DNA from: Paucimonas lemoignei
GTDB lineage: Bacteria > Pseudomonadota > Gammaproteobacteria > Burkholderiales > Burkholderiaceae_D
DNA length: 64,000 nucleotides
Direction of reading: 5' to 3'
Assembly: GCF_004342585.1 (NCBI RefSeq)
Contig: NZ_SLZQ01000005.1
Coordinates: forward strand, 62,001 to 126,000
Positions 30,501 to 38,644 of the stretch are shown here, one piece after another. Under the pieces are notes generated by a model that ran no database searches, was not told the origin of the DNA, and worked only from the letters and a program-made list of their open reading frames with translations. Position numbers and translations under genes: made by a program. How positions within the stretch are numbered: position 1 is the stretch's first letter; each line of letters begins with the position of its first letter.

Positions 30501-30777
30501 CCGATTCCAGGCGGTCGAGCAAGTCTTCCGTAGTTTCGGTGATGATGGCGACGCCATCGATGTCAACGATCTGCAATGCCCCGTGCGCCTGGTGCAAAAA
30601 GGTTTTAGCCTGGCGCAATGAAGTGGACCGGGCATCCGCGTCTTGCGCAACAGCTTCGAAGATCGCGGTCTTGGAGCGGCCCAACGCTTCGCGGATTTCT
30701 CCCATCACCCAGGACAGGGAACCGGCATCGAAGTTGTCTCGGGTGCCTTGCGGGGGGGCCGAAGAATGGGTGGTCAT
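24571..30777 (-). CDS. pilL: PilL/ChpA-type hybrid chemotaxis histidine kinase
   Basis: A 2068-residue CheA-like kinase of the type IV pilus Chp system. By position: a degenerate Hpt/FimL-like domain (FLHQAHGALQIV, near 65), another (ILHQISGALAIL, near 500), then three Hpt domains with intact histidines, FHTLKGSGRMVG (near 772), HSLAGSSATVG (near 1102) and LHTVKGSARMAG (near 1322). A CheA dimerisation helix pair lies near 1450-1530, the ATP-binding N box HLLRNAIVHGIE near 1635, and GRGVGMDVV near 1730. A CheW-like domain covers about 1770-1900 and a receiver domain about 1947-2063, with phospho-Asp near 1994. Acidic Ala/Glu-rich linkers join the Hpt domains. Pseudomonas ChpA (about 2470) has more Hpt domains. 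Confidence 0.95.
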   Translation of the reverse strand: MTTHSSAPPQGTRDNFDAGSLSWVMGEIREALGRSKTAIFEAVAQDADARSTSLRQAKTFLHQAHGALQIVDIDGVAIITETTEDLLDRLESGQIELSDDIAHVIENAYQALTEYLEELLSGASHQPVRLFPYYKSLLEARGAERVHPADLFFPNLAIRPQLPPIDAAAFSESIDYVGLRQRFEKALLPFLRKNDPASEAANARAMLDIVAQVERTQSNQQSRAFWWVLHALAEAVAAGQIPKEIYVKQLFARINLQIRRLSEGSASIAERLLRDALFFIARVEKPSPRAAQVRAAYQLDGLVPVDYDKKRYGQIDTEALALAKSRLNQAKNLWNRIVAGDAAVADAFGAEMKGLTETVSKLGSPSLLKLLRELNGIARHAAATSQSGGALGLEMATCLLFVENALGNISRLPEDFTTRADAMTARLLSIVAGETPTESAPWFDEMSREAQQRQTMAALGGEMQNSLRQVEKLLDDYFREPEQRSALTQIEPILHQISGALAILDQDDALRAVEHTQEAVRNFIDSPEDSAPDVEAFRHVAQNVGALSFFIETLQLQPESAKQRFSFDADKGMFCAKLLERDEQDDVGEQVVVVPALEENQGDVSDPAALSEAAEEVLPTVEQELELHQKQSAELARCLSAEPTDTRLQEQLKESLEQVQLAAALVDNPEAGERARAAMDLLENATAEDALATLVPAAADAVPVSEPVATPTAVPVAEASDEEVDAELLEIFLFEAEEVLACVNSTIPLSRHEPKNQEHLTTLRRSFHTLKGSGRMVGLTAFGEAAWSIEQVMNLRLADGAGGDAQLYALLEKAAELLAVWVEDLQTQGRSARRPDALIAAAERVKNREPFSYEEVAAEPVPPAEAAADATMPPANEDDAAEEVIVGEAVVPADYLDESPELADVEALAPLEDETADQVAPAETMFAQVDEVIEATDAGGAIELTEALQAFEPAEPIEAGAVIETVEFDALTEDNAAQAVDGLAIDEALAQMEMPELTIDLPENEAASIAEEPQNDLLLEEFELPQPAPVAEVIEFPTMQAPLAARDDGVKYIGDLEISVPLHNIYLAETDDLVRMLANDIAEWRHEPEREVNILAVHAAHSLAGSSATVGFQALQEVAHGLEMALQCLSRKPTLLSDEEFGVLEASIEQLKAMLQMFALGEMPAHEPQMVQALADLRQAIETRTADLPVETVADALDPIAVEPTLAELEAQEAQAERIAASEPEVQIVPEAAPQLTSLPVEPMPVVPELSSFEPQPADIIAKPAENDAVAPAIVIKDELDADLLPVFLEEGRDMLPEVGEKLRAWQQTPVDTSLPQALLRLLHTVKGSARMAGAMELGQHMHELETRIEAIMHAGLPSAQSLDDLLARYDYGLQLFEVLQNPDAARPVAIDPAAEVAVAAESGAPAASPTRLVELNSIIPARPAGFAATPAPVAQKAVAAGAAAPLVRVRADILDRLVNQAGEVSISRSKLETEVGTLRGSLAELTENINRLRTQLREIEMQAESQISSRMSQTGERDFDPLEFDRFTRLQELTRMMAESVNDVSSVQQNLLRTVDSASNDLVSQARLTRDLQQDLMRVRMVQFASISERLFRVTRQASKELDKRVNLDIRGGTVELDRSVLERMAGPFEHLLRNAIVHGIESKDKRRASGKNEIGELLIEIRQEGNEVVIQFTDDGQGLNVDRIREKAQTQGLLSDGMSESEITDLIFHPGFSTAESVTELAGRGVGMDVVRSEAAALGGRVALKSDPGKGAQFTIHLPLTLAVTQVVLLSTGGKVFAVPSVLVEQVQQLKTNMLTAAYNEGAVMWQGQRVPMHYLSTLLGDRDATAVAQQYTPLVIMKSGSDRVALHVDEVIGNREVVVKNIGPQLARMIGVAGATVLGSGDIVLILNPVPLAQRAAQENIRAPRLVPSDAPENMGAVAEMAVGKPSAPKSDAVQGLRTQNIVMVVDDSLTVRRVTQRLLVREGYQVVLAKDGVDALEQLQAVTPDVMLVDIEMPRMDGFDLTRNVRGDERTRHIPIIMITSRTATKHRNYAMELGVNEYLGKPYQEDDLLKSIAGFISKEASVS

Positions 30778-30800
30778 GACTACCTCGCGGAAATTCTTAA

Positions 30801-30853
30801 GTGGCGGGCCGGCCCGCCACCATGCATCACTAACGGCCCTGCCTCAGCAGGGC
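30801..30853 (-). repeat. Two hairpins in the pilJ-pilL gap
   Basis: A 20-bp perfect palindrome (half-site GTGGCGGGCC, 30801-30820) and a second stem GCCCTG/CAGGGC (30836-30853) lie in the 111-bp gap between the pilJ stop and the pilL start. Neither is followed by a T run on the minus strand, so they look like RNA-processing or stability elements rather than terminators. Confidence 0.6.
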
Positions 30854-30888
30854 AACAAGTCTGGTCAGGCAGAGAGTGTGTCCCGCTG

Positions 30889-33204
30889 TCAGGCAGCCAC
30901 ACGGAATCGCGACACCGAGTTCTTGAGTTCTTCGGCCAGCCTGGTCAGCTCGCGAATCGACTCCGCAGTCTGCTGGGTACCAGCCTGGGTATGCTCGGTC
31001 ACCGTCAGGATGTTCTGGATGCTCTGCGCCACGCCGTTGGCTGAAGTAGCCTGATGTTCCGTTGCGGCAGAGATGCCCTGAATCAGTTCTGCGAGCTGGT
31101 TCGACACGCGGCGAATATCGGACAGCGCGGTACCGGCAGCGTCGGAAAGCTTGGCACCTTCCACCACACCCTGCGTGGATTTTTCCATAGCGGCAACCGC
31201 ATCGTGGGTATCGGTCTGAATGGTACGCACCAGCGCACCGATCTGCTTGGTCGCTTCAGCCGAGCGTTCCGCCAGTCGCTGCACCTCTTCCGCAACCACC
31301 GAGAAGCCGCGGCCCGCTTCGCCTGCGGACGCCGCCTGGATCGCTGCGTTCAGCGCCAGCACGTTGGTCTGTTCGGTAATGTCGGAAATCAGTTCGGTGA
31401 TTTCACCAATCTCCTGCGAGGATTCGCCCAGGCGCTTGATTCGCTTGGAGGTTTCCTGGATCTGTTCGCGGATTTCATTCATGCCCTTGATGGCGTTTTC
31501 CACCGCACGTGCGCCTTCTTCCGCCGCCGTCACCGACTGGCGCGCAACTTCGGCGGATTCGTTCGCGGACCTGGAAACATCGGTAATCTGCGTCGCCATT
31601 TCCAGCACGGCCTGGCCGGTTTCCTGAATGTCGCGGGACTGCTTTTGCGACGCCACCAGCAATTCATCCGAAATGTTCTGCGCTTGCGTGGACGCGGTCG
31701 TAACCTGTTCTGCGGTATTGGTCACGCGGCCGACCAGGATGCGCAGCTCTTCCACGGTGTAGTTAACCGAGTCGGCGATCGCACCGGTGATGTCTTCCGA
31801 CACCGTTGCCTGCACCGTCAAGTCACCGTCCGCCACTTCTTGCAGTTCGTTCATCAGTCGCAGAATCGCGGCCTGGTTCTGGTCGTTGGTGCGCTTGGCT
31901 TCCTCTTCCTGCATCTGCGCTTGCAGACGCTGGTTTTCCGCTTCCTTGCGCTGTTCTTCCGCTTCGCGGGTACGGTTGGCGGTATCCTGCAGCACGACCA
32001 GTGCCACGCCAACAGCGGCAACGAGGGCCAGGACCACGAACAGACCCATGGCGAAGAACGACACGCTGAACGAATTCTGGTCGGCGCGATAGGCTTCCTG
32101 CAGAGTCGTCAGGCTTTGCTTCAATGCCTCGTTCTCGCTAAAGATTTCCTGCTCCGCCTTCTTGGCAGCGACGAAGTTTTGCACGTTGCCGCGGATGCTG
32201 GCCACCGCCTTCTGGTATTCGCCAAAGACAGCCTGCAGTTCCTGCAGTTTTTCTCGGGTATCGGCATCACGAGCTGCGCCGAGACGCATCACTTCGCTAC
32301 CGTTCAGCAATCCATCAATGATGTCGTGGAAAGTGTTGGTATCCTTACCCAGCTGGAATGCCGTTTCCGGGCTCATGCCTTGGGAGGTCAGGAAAGAGTT
32401 CGCGCTACGGGCCAAACGCTGGGTCAACATCACCAGCTGGCTGGCCGAAGAAATCTCACGCGCCGGCGCGCCGGCTTGGGCCTTGAGGGTAGCGATCTGT
32501 TCAGCCAGTTCCAGCATGTCCGGAGAAATGCTGTTCATTTTCTTCAGCGTGGTGCCGAAACCGGTCAGTTCAGCTTGCAGCTTCAGGATCGTGGAAGCCG
32601 ATCCTTCAGTCTTGTCCCAGGCATGCAGGGTATCTTCCACCACGGTCTTCATCGCCTGGCCCGGCGCGCCGATGGTGCGTCCCTGATACTGGCCGCCATT
32701 GTTCAAGATATTCAAGTTGCTTTGCAGCGAGTCGCGGCTGTCACGCAACTGGCGGAAGGCTTCCGCATTACCTTGGATTGCATTTGGCGCCGCCTTACCG
32801 ATACGCTGCGAGTGCATCAGCGCTTCTGCAGCAATTTGCGTCTGGGTCGCTGCCAGCGAAGTGCTGCGCGAATTGGCCCAGGCAAAAATCGCCGCCAGAA
32901 CCAGCGACAGGCCGAGCACCAGCAGCAGGATACGCAACTGTTCCTGCAGCGGCATCGTGCCGATGAACGGCAGGCGGATGTTGCCGCTCTTTTGCAGCAC
33001 GTCGCCGATGAAGGTTGCATCCGGATTGGGCGTGGACTGGTAGGTGTAGCTGGCCTTGGGCTCGGCCGCAGGCTGGCTGGCAGCATTACTCAGCGGCTTG
33101 TATTCGGCAATGTGCTCGTCAGACATATCGTCATCATGCCCGGCAGCTTCATCAACCTGCGCTGCTTTTTTGGATAAAAATGGTACCTTGAACGCCATTG
33201 CCAT
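30889..33204 (-). CDS. pilJ: Type IV pilus chemoreceptor (methyl-accepting)
   Basis: A 771-residue membrane chemoreceptor feeding PilL. An N-terminal cytoplasmic stretch (about 1-85) precedes TM1 ([21 protein letters not shown]). A periplasmic region of about 270 residues follows, typical of PilJ sensors, then TM2 ([23 protein letters not shown]), a HAMP-like coil, and the MCP signalling domain with the hairpin tip [37 protein letters not shown] near 620. A strong Shine-Dalgarno (TAGGAG) lies ahead of the ATG. In Pseudomonas PilJ senses pilus-associated signals and mechanical contact. It follows pilI in the operon. Confidence 0.96.
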   Translation of the reverse strand: MAMAFKVPFLSKKAAQVDEAAGHDDDMSDEHIAEYKPLSNAASQPAAEPKASYTYQSTPNPDATFIGDVLQKSGNIRLPFIGTMPLQEQLRILLLVLGLSLVLAAIFAWANSRSTSLAATQTQIAAEALMHSQRIGKAAPNAIQGNAEAFRQLRDSRDSLQSNLNILNNGGQYQGRTIGAPGQAMKTVVEDTLHAWDKTEGSASTILKLQAELTGFGTTLKKMNSISPDMLELAEQIATLKAQAGAPAREISSASQLVMLTQRLARSANSFLTSQGMSPETAFQLGKDTNTFHDIIDGLLNGSEVMRLGAARDADTREKLQELQAVFGEYQKAVASIRGNVQNFVAAKKAEQEIFSENEALKQSLTTLQEAYRADQNSFSVSFFAMGLFVVLALVAAVGVALVVLQDTANRTREAEEQRKEAENQRLQAQMQEEEAKRTNDQNQAAILRLMNELQEVADGDLTVQATVSEDITGAIADSVNYTVEELRILVGRVTNTAEQVTTASTQAQNISDELLVASQKQSRDIQETGQAVLEMATQITDVSRSANESAEVARQSVTAAEEGARAVENAIKGMNEIREQIQETSKRIKRLGESSQEIGEITELISDITEQTNVLALNAAIQAASAGEAGRGFSVVAEEVQRLAERSAEATKQIGALVRTIQTDTHDAVAAMEKSTQGVVEGAKLSDAAGTALSDIRRVSNQLAELIQGISAATEHQATSANGVAQSIQNILTVTEHTQAGTQQTAESIRELTRLAEELKNSVSRFRVAA

Positions 33205-33256
33205 TACTGAGTCTCCTAAAATCCAGTTGTGCTGCCGCCGAGCCCGTAGCCCGGTC

Positions 33257-33832
33257 TTATAACCCTACATGCAAAAATTGCGCATCCTGCACAATCAGCG
33301 ATAGATCGATTTCAGTCCATACCTGCGAGTCGCGATCGACATATTGGCGCGGCGCCCAGGGAGTCGCGGATTGCGCATCCTCTTCCTGGACACGCATTTC
33401 CGTGACATTTCGCAAGCCAAGCACGCGCGACACCAGAATCCCGCTGTTGAACGAAAGCGAAGGTGCAAACACCACGATCCTGCTCTCGCGGTCGACCGGC
33501 GTCACGCCCTGCCCCTGAAAGCGCGCCAGATCGATCACGCTGACCAAGCTACCGCGGACGTTGGTCAGACCGAGAAACCAGTCTTGCGTGAGCGGCACGC
33601 TGGTGATGCCGCCGACAGAAATGATTTCGCCGGCCTCATGCAAATTCAACAGGCACTGGCGCTGGCCGATCTGCACGCCGAGCTTGCTGGCGTACGGGCT
33701 GGCGTTGGTGCGCGCAGCCTGCATGCGCTCCACCAGCTGCGCCTGAAATTCACGCAAGCGGGTGCGGCGCGCCAGCAAGTCGGGCTTGGCGGCGGTCTTA
33801 TCCGATACGAGGTCCGGGATAGGCTGGGTCAT
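33257..33832 (-). CDS. pilI: CheW-like scaffold protein PilI
   Basis: A 191-residue CheW-domain protein coupling PilJ to PilL. The domain runs from about residue 45 to 185 and contains [46 protein letters not shown], the conserved beta-barrel core. The N-terminal 40 residues are polar. It starts 10 bp after the pilH stop and ends 52 bp before the pilJ ATG, in the canonical pilG-H-I-J-L order. Confidence 0.93.
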   Translation of the reverse strand: MTQPIPDLVSDKTAAKPDLLARRTRLREFQAQLVERMQAARTNASPYASKLGVQIGQRQCLLNLHEAGEIISVGGITSVPLTQDWFLGLTNVRGSLVSVIDLARFQGQGVTPVDRESRIVVFAPSLSFNSGILVSRVLGLRNVTEMRVQEEDAQSATPWAPRQYVDRDSQVWTEIDLSLIVQDAQFLHVGL

Positions 33833-33842
33833 GTGCAGTCAA

Positions 33843-34208
33843 TCAGCCGAGTGCGGCAATCTTCGACAGGAGTTCCTGCGGGTCGACCGGCTTGACCACG
33901 TAGTCGCGGGCGCCCTGGCGCAAGCCCCAGATGCGATCGGTTTCCTGATTTTTGCTGGTGCAGATGATGATCGGCACATCCTGGGTTTCCGGATCGCGAG
34001 CGATGGCGCGGGTTACCTGGAAGCCGTTCTGGCCCGGCATCACCACGTCCATCAGGATCAGGTGCGGCTTGTCCGCCTTGATCTTGACGATGGCTTCCTC
34101 ACCGTTCTCGGCAGTCGAAACCGAAAAGCCGTTCTTGACCAGGATATCCGTCAGAAAGTAGCGCTCTGTCGGCGAATCATCCACGATAAGAATCTTTTTG
34201 ATAGACAT
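33843..34208 (-). CDS. pilH: Twitching-motility response regulator PilH
   Basis: A stand-alone receiver domain of 121 residues with no output domain. Acidic pocket D10/D11, phospho-acceptor D54 in LILMDVVMPGQNG and the conserved Lys in KPVDPQ near 105 are all present. The start MSIKKILIVDDSPTE at 34208 is preferred over an in-frame start 18 bases upstream. In Pseudomonas PilH opposes or tunes PilG-driven pilus extension and cAMP signalling. Second gene of the operon. Confidence 0.94.
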   Translation of the reverse strand: MSIKKILIVDDSPTERYFLTDILVKNGFSVSTAENGEEAIVKIKADKPHLILMDVVMPGQNGFQVTRAIARDPETQDVPIIICTSKNQETDRIWGLRQGARDYVVKPVDPQELLSKIAALG

Positions 34209-34231
34209 CTTCAACCTTTGTGTCAAAAAAT

Positions 34232-34633
34232 TTACTTGGAAAGTGCTTGTGCGGTATGTTCGCGTACGGTCTTGAGCAGACTGTCCTTGGTAAATGGCTT
34301 GGTCAAATAAGCGTCCGACCCGACCATCGCGCCGCGCGCCCGGTCGAACAAACCATCCTTGGAAGACAGCATGATCACGGGCGTTGCGTGAAACTTCGCG
34401 CTTTTCTTGATGAGGGCGCAGGTTTGGTACCCGTCCAGCCTTGGCATCAGGATGTCGCAGAAAATCAGCGATGGCTTGTGATCATTCATTTTGGCCAGCG
34501 CATCAAAACCGTCTTCGGCAAGAACCACCTGATAGCCAGCCTGCCCCAGAAAAATTTCGGCGGATCGGCGAATCGTGCTGCTATCGTCAATCACCATAAT
34601 CTTGATGCCGGCGTTGTCCTGCGGTGCTGTCAT
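34232..34633 (-). CDS. pilG: Twitching-motility response regulator PilG
   Basis: A 133-residue single receiver domain. D16/D17, phospho-acceptor D60 (SLIFCDILMPRLDGYQ) and the Lys of TKPF near 110 are present. It is first in the pilGHIJL run and has a plausible promoter directly upstream (34662-34691). Family members act downstream of the Chp kinase on the pilus extension machinery. Confidence 0.94.
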   Translation of the reverse strand: MTAPQDNAGIKIMVIDDSSTIRRSAEIFLGQAGYQVVLAEDGFDALAKMNDHKPSLIFCDILMPRLDGYQTCALIKKSAKFHATPVIMLSSKDGLFDRARGAMVGSDAYLTKPFTKDSLLKTVREHTAQALSK

Positions 34634-34661
34634 GGCGTCTTATTCTCTATAAATTTTGTCC

Positions 34662-34691
34662 AATATACGATCCCACTGTAACAAAAAGCAA
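34662..34691 (-). promoter_or_regulatory. Candidate pilG promoter
   Basis: On the minus strand TTGCTT (34686-34691) and TATATT (34662-34667) are 18 bp apart, in the AT-rich 150-bp gap between rubredoxin and pilG. The ATG lies 29 bp beyond the -10. Reasonable sigma-70 fit, but not proven. Confidence 0.45.
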
Positions 34692-34783
34692 GATGCTTTA
34701 GAACAACGTTTAACCAGAGTTTTCCTTGGCCGTGGTTTTTATACCAAAAATACTTGAATAAACCGCAACAATGTGCTTTTTGG

Positions 34784-34975
34784 TTAAATCACCACCATTT
34801 CGAAATCTTCCTTGCGCGCGCCGCATTCCGGGCAAGTCCAATTCATCGGCACGTCGGCCCAGCGGGTCCCCGGCGGAATGCCTTCGTCCGGCAAACCGGC
34901 GGCTTCGTCATACACCCAGCCGCAGATCAGGCACATCCAGGTTTGGAATTCTTCGTTCGATGTTACGTTACTCAC
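34784..34975 (-). CDS. rubA: Rubredoxin
   Basis: A 63-residue small iron protein for one-electron transfer. The four iron-binding cysteines are in two CxxC knuckles, C15/C18 (MCLICGWVYDE) and C48/C51 (WTCPECGARKEDF). Length is typical. It is divergent from the ThiD-like gene (56-bp gap) and lies 150 bp ahead of pilG on the same strand. The redox partner is not encoded nearby. Confidence 0.95.
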   Translation of the reverse strand: MSNVTSNEEFQTWMCLICGWVYDEAAGLPDEGIPPGTRWADVPMNWTCPECGARKEDFEMVVI

Positions 34976-35031
34976 TTTAACTGCCCTTCAATCAAGTAAA
35001 ATGGAAAGTCGGATATCTTAATCTACTGGCC

Positions 35032-35886
35032 GTGCAAAACCAAACTTCCCCTCTCATCCTGAGCTTTAATGCCAGCGATCCGGTCGGTGCCGTCGGCCTG
35101 CAAGCGGATTTAGCCTCGTTTGCCGCCATGGGCTGCCATGGCCTGTCGGTCGTAACCTCGATTCTTATCGGCGACACGACCCGCGTCGAGGACGTGCAAG
35201 CCATCGATGCAGATACCGTGGCCGACCAGGCGCGCGTCGTGCTCGAAGACATGCCGGTGGCGGCATTCAAGGTCGGCGCCGTCGGCAGTGTCGAAAATGT
35301 CTCCGTCATTGCCGAAATCGCCTCGGATTACCCGGACATTCCGCTCGTGCTGGATCCTTTTCTTTCCGCTGTGCTCGATCAGGGCGAGGAAAGCGAGGAT
35401 TTGCTGGTGGCCATCCGCGAACTGCTGATCCCGCAGACCACGCTGTTGTTGGCATCAACGGTCGAACTGGGACGCCTGGCCGAAACCTGGCGCGATCCCT
35501 CCACCGGCGACACCCTCACGGCGGACGCCATGCGCGTCATCGATTTGGGTTGCGAATACCTGTTCGTCACAGGGACACCGACCGATGTGCATGACGTTGC
35601 CAATACGCTGTTTTCCGATGCCGGCGTGGTACGCCAGGATAACTGGCAGCGCATTTCCGGATCGTTTGCCGGCGCCGGCAGCACTTTGTCGGCCACGATT
35701 GCCGCCCTGCTCGCCAATGGCCTGGAAATGCCGGAAGCGATTTTCGAGGCGCAGGAATTCACGATCGCCTCGCTTGCCAATGCTCACCGCCTGGGCATGG
35801 GCAAGCTGGTGCCAGACCGCTATTTCTGGACGCGCGAGCCGGATGAAAACACCGGTGAAGGCGCGGAAGGAAGCCCGGCGCAATAA
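35032..35886 (+). CDS. Divergent ThiD-like hydroxymethylpyrimidine (phosphate) kinase homologue
   Basis: A 284-residue ribokinase-fold protein starting at GTG. It aligns with ThiD along its length, but signature residues differ. The usual SDPSGGAGIQADL is [13 protein letters not shown] (about 17-29), the VDPVM region is LDPFLSAV, and the GTGC loop that carries the conserved Cys is [12 protein letters not shown] (about 217). The C-terminal 35 residues are extra and charged. It may still phosphorylate a pyrimidine, or have another role. It precedes hemL by 41 bp. It is usually annotated as ThiD; I keep that only as homology. Confidence 0.8.
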   Translation: MQNQTSPLILSFNASDPVGAVGLQADLASFAAMGCHGLSVVTSILIGDTTRVEDVQAIDADTVADQARVVLEDMPVAAFKVGAVGSVENVSVIAEIASDYPDIPLVLDPFLSAVLDQGEESEDLLVAIRELLIPQTTLLLASTVELGRLAETWRDPSTGDTLTADAMRVIDLGCEYLFVTGTPTDVHDVANTLFSDAGVVRQDNWQRISGSFAGAGSTLSATIAALLANGLEMPEAIFEAQEFTIASLANAHRLGMGKLVPDRYFWTREPDENTGEGAEGSPAQ

Positions 35887-35927
35887 GCCCACCGCATCAA
35901 CCATTTCAGACATTCATTGACATACGC

Positions 35928-37211
35928 ATGACTTCCAAAAACGATACCCTCATGGAGCGCGCACAGCGCACCACCCCCGGCGGCGTCAATTCTCCCGTAC
36001 GCGCCTTCCGCTCGGTCGGCGGCACGCCGCGTTTCATCACCCATGCCGACGGACCCTATGTCTGGGACGCCGATGGCAAGCGCTATACGGATTATGTGGG
36101 CTCCTGGGGACCGGCAATCGTCGGCCACGCGCATCCTACCGTCGTCAAAGCCGTGCAGGAAGCGGCGGCGAAGGGCTTGAGCTTCGGCGCGCCGACCGAG
36201 GCTGAAATTGAAATGGCAGAGGAAATCTGCCGCTTGGTGCCGTCGATCGAGCAAGTGCGCCTGGTCTCGTCCGGCACCGAGGCCACCATGAGCGCGCTGC
36301 GACTGGCGCGCGGCGCCACCGGCCGCGATTTGATCGTCAAGTTCGAAGGCTGCTATCACGGCCATGCTGATTCCTTACTGGTGAAAGCCGGCAGCGGCCT
36401 GCTCACGTTCGGCAACCCGACGTCGGCAGGCGTGCCCGCCGACTTCGTTCAGCACACGCTGGTGCTCGAATATAACAATACGCAGCAACTGGAAGACGCC
36501 TTTGCCGAAATGGGCGATGACATCGCCTGCGTGATCGTCGAGCCGATCGCCGGCAACATGAACCTGGTGCGCGCCACGCCGGAATTTCTCAACACCATGC
36601 GCAAGCTCTGCTCCCAGTATGGCGCCGTGCTGATTTTCGACGAGGTCATGTCGGGCTTCCGCGCCGCGCTGCATGGCGCGCAATCGCTGTACGGCATTAC
36701 GCCGGATATCACGGCGCTGGGCAAGGTGATTGGTGGTGGATTGCCGGTGGCGGCATTCGGCGGCAAGGTCGACATCATGAAGCACATGGCGCCTATCGGC
36801 CCCGTCTACCAGGCAGGCACCCTGTCCGGCAATCCGGTCGCCGTGGCTGCCGGCATGGCAACGCTGAAGCTGATCCAGGAGCCGGGCTTTTTCGAATCGC
36901 TGACGCGCCAGACCAGCCGCCTCGCGCAGGGCTTGAGCGCTGCCGCAGCCGAGGCTGGCGTCGGATTCTGCGCCGATTCCGTCGGCGGCATGTTCGGGAT
37001 TTATTTCCTGGATCAGAAGCCCGACAGCTATGCCGCGATGATGCGCAGCGATATTCCGAAGTTCAACCGTTTCTTCCACGCGATGCTGGATGCCGGCCAC
37101 TTCTTTGCGCCGGCCGCGTTCGAAGCGGGATTCGTATCGGGCGCCCACGATGATGCCATCGTTGATGAAACGGTAGAGGCCGCGCGCAAGGCGTTTGCGG
37201 CACTGGTCTAA
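35928..37211 (+). CDS. hemL: Glutamate-1-semialdehyde 2,1-aminomutase
   Basis: A 427-residue PLP enzyme making 5-aminolevulinate for haem synthesis by the C5 pathway. The N-terminus ([21 protein letters not shown]) is diagnostic, [16 protein letters not shown] is the phosphate-binding region (about 121), FDEVMSGFR (about 239) holds the ring-binding Asp, and [16 protein letters not shown] (about 265) contains the Schiff-base lysine. Length fits HemL. A strong terminator follows. Confidence 0.97.
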   Translation: MTSKNDTLMERAQRTTPGGVNSPVRAFRSVGGTPRFITHADGPYVWDADGKRYTDYVGSWGPAIVGHAHPTVVKAVQEAAAKGLSFGAPTEAEIEMAEEICRLVPSIEQVRLVSSGTEATMSALRLARGATGRDLIVKFEGCYHGHADSLLVKAGSGLLTFGNPTSAGVPADFVQHTLVLEYNNTQQLEDAFAEMGDDIACVIVEPIAGNMNLVRATPEFLNTMRKLCSQYGAVLIFDEVMSGFRAALHGAQSLYGITPDITALGKVIGGGLPVAAFGGKVDIMKHMAPIGPVYQAGTLSGNPVAVAAGMATLKLIQEPGFFESLTRQTSRLAQGLSAAAAEAGVGFCADSVGGMFGIYFLDQKPDSYAAMMRSDIPKFNRFFHAMLDAGHFFAPAAFEAGFVSGAHDDAIVDETVEAARKAFAALV

Positions 37212-37255
37212 TCACGCCCCATTCGGCGCCGCACATCGGCGGCAAAAACGACAAC

Positions 37256-37301
37256 ACAGCCCGGCTGGCATCCTGAATCGATGCCAGCCGGGCTGTTTTT
37301 T
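37256..37301 (+). terminator. Rho-independent terminator after hemL
   Basis: The arm ACAGCCCGGCTGGCATC is repeated inverted (GATGCCAGCCGGGCTGT) around a six-base loop, giving a 17-bp perfect stem, and is followed by TTTTTT. It separates hemL from the convergent corA. Confidence 0.93.
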
Positions 37302-37320
37302 GATGTGCGTGACTAGCCGC

Positions 37321-38286
37321 TTAGTTCAGCCAGCCGCGCCGCTTGAAATAGGCAAATGGCGCAATCGCGCTTGCCAGCATCAGTCCGAGTGCAAACGGAT
37401 ATCCCAGAGACCAATCCAGCTCCGGCAGGAACTTGAAGTTCATGCCGTAGATACTCGCGATCAGCGTCGGCGGCAGGAAGGCAACCGAGGCCACCGAGAA
37501 GATCTTGATGATCTTGTTCTGGTTGATGTTGATGAAACCGACGGTGGCATCCATCAGGAAGTTGATCTTATCGAACAGGAAGGCGGTGTGGCCATCCAGC
37601 GATTCGATATCGCGCAGGATTTGTCGCGCTTCGTCGAACTGCTCGGCATTGAGCAGGCGACCGCGCATCAGGAAGCTGACCGCGCGCCGGGTATCCATCA
37701 TATTGCGGCGGATACGACCGTTCAAGTCTTCCTCATGGGCGATGGCATTCAGCGCAGAAGCTGCATCCTGGTCGGTGAAGCCTTTCTTCAGCACGCTGCG
37801 GCTGACGTCTTCCAGGCTTTGGTAGATGCCTTCCAGCGCGTCAGCAGAGTATTCTGCGTCAGTCGCATACAGGTCGAGCAGGACATCCTTGTAATCAGCA
37901 ATCGAGCCGGGACGCGAGCGCGCGCGCAGACGCACCAGGCGGAACACCGGCAGATCATCCTCGTGCATGGAAAACAGCATGTTACGGGCCAGGATGAAGG
38001 CAACCGTGATGACGCGCGCCGGCCCTTCATCCTCGTCCAGCAGAAAGTCGGTGCGCAAGTGCAGATCGCCGTTTTCCGCTTCGTAGTAACGGGCTGACGC
38101 TTCGATATCCTTGACTTCGTCTTCGCCCGGCAGGATGACGCCATAGATGCTCTTGACCCAGGCGCGTTCTTCATCGGTCGGGTCGGTCAAATCGACCCAC
38201 ACCGGCGCCAGCTTCTCCAGATCGGCGCGGCTGTCGATATTGACCTGATTCAGGCGGCCGTTTTGCAATACGAATACATTGATCAT
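37321..38286 (-). CDS. corA: CorA magnesium/cobalt transporter
   Basis: A 321-residue inner-membrane divalent-cation channel (2-TM-GxN family). The long cytoplasmic N-terminal domain ends in two TM helices. TM1 carries the selectivity motif YGMNF (about 280) and TM2 is followed by the basic tail YFKRRGWLN. The start MINVFVLQNG at 38286 has a Shine-Dalgarno (GGGAG, five bases away), and the frame upstream of it is leader, not protein. The 5' leader contains four strong hairpins (see 38287-38500). Mg2+ uptake is the expected role. Confidence 0.95.
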   Translation of the reverse strand: MINVFVLQNGRLNQVNIDSRADLEKLAPVWVDLTDPTDEERAWVKSIYGVILPGEDEVKDIEASARYYEAENGDLHLRTDFLLDEDEGPARVITVAFILARNMLFSMHEDDLPVFRLVRLRARSRPGSIADYKDVLLDLYATDAEYSADALEGIYQSLEDVSRSVLKKGFTDQDAASALNAIAHEEDLNGRIRRNMMDTRRAVSFLMRGRLLNAEQFDEARQILRDIESLDGHTAFLFDKINFLMDATVGFININQNKIIKIFSVASVAFLPPTLIASIYGMNFKFLPELDWSLGYPFALGLMLASAIAPFAYFKRRGWLN

Positions 38287-38500
38287 GCACACTCCCGGCC
38301 GTTGGCGAAAAAGCCAACGACTTATCCTGCAGGCTAGCCTGCAAGTCAAATAACCCTGGGGAACGCGGCCGAGCATCGGCCTGGACGCGCCTCCCCGCGC
38401 AAGGAAATGCCTTTTCCGGCAATTCCAATGGCGAGAGGCGCTTAATGAACATCAGGTGAAGCGCCGTCTCGCCGACCAGCCGCTAGTTGTCGGCCAATCA
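38287..38500 (-). promoter_or_regulatory. Structured 5' leader of corA (candidate cis-regulatory RNA)
   Basis: In transcription order: hairpin 1 (GCCGAC/GTCGGC, 38471-38494); hairpin 2, a 14-bp stem with one bulged C (38430-38473); hairpin 3, GGGGA..GCGCG/CGCG..CCCC with an inner GGCCGA/TCGGCC stem (38358-38396); a 16-bp perfect palindrome (38328-38343); and hairpin 4 (CGTTGGC/GCCAACG, 38300-38319), just before the ribosome-binding site. Hairpins 1 and 2 share three bases, so they compete. I know no riboswitch class that matches. The remaining gap to mtgA (38501-38644) shows nothing clear beyond possible promoter sequence. Confidence 0.6.
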
Positions 38501-38644
38501 CTGAATATAGGACTACCCAAGTCGGGTCTCCAGAATACGAAAACAGCGCAAGTGTACGTTTAACGATCCCGGCAGGCAAGCACTCTCAGTAGTTATATGC
38601 GGCATTCTTCCTATATGTCAGTATCAGCGTACGGCCTGACAGCA

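Noticed and set aside
38171-38452. 94-codon minus-strand frame over the corA leader
   Set aside because: It overlaps the corA start, has no ribosome-binding site and its product resembles nothing. Kept only as a speculative leader ORF in the corA finding.
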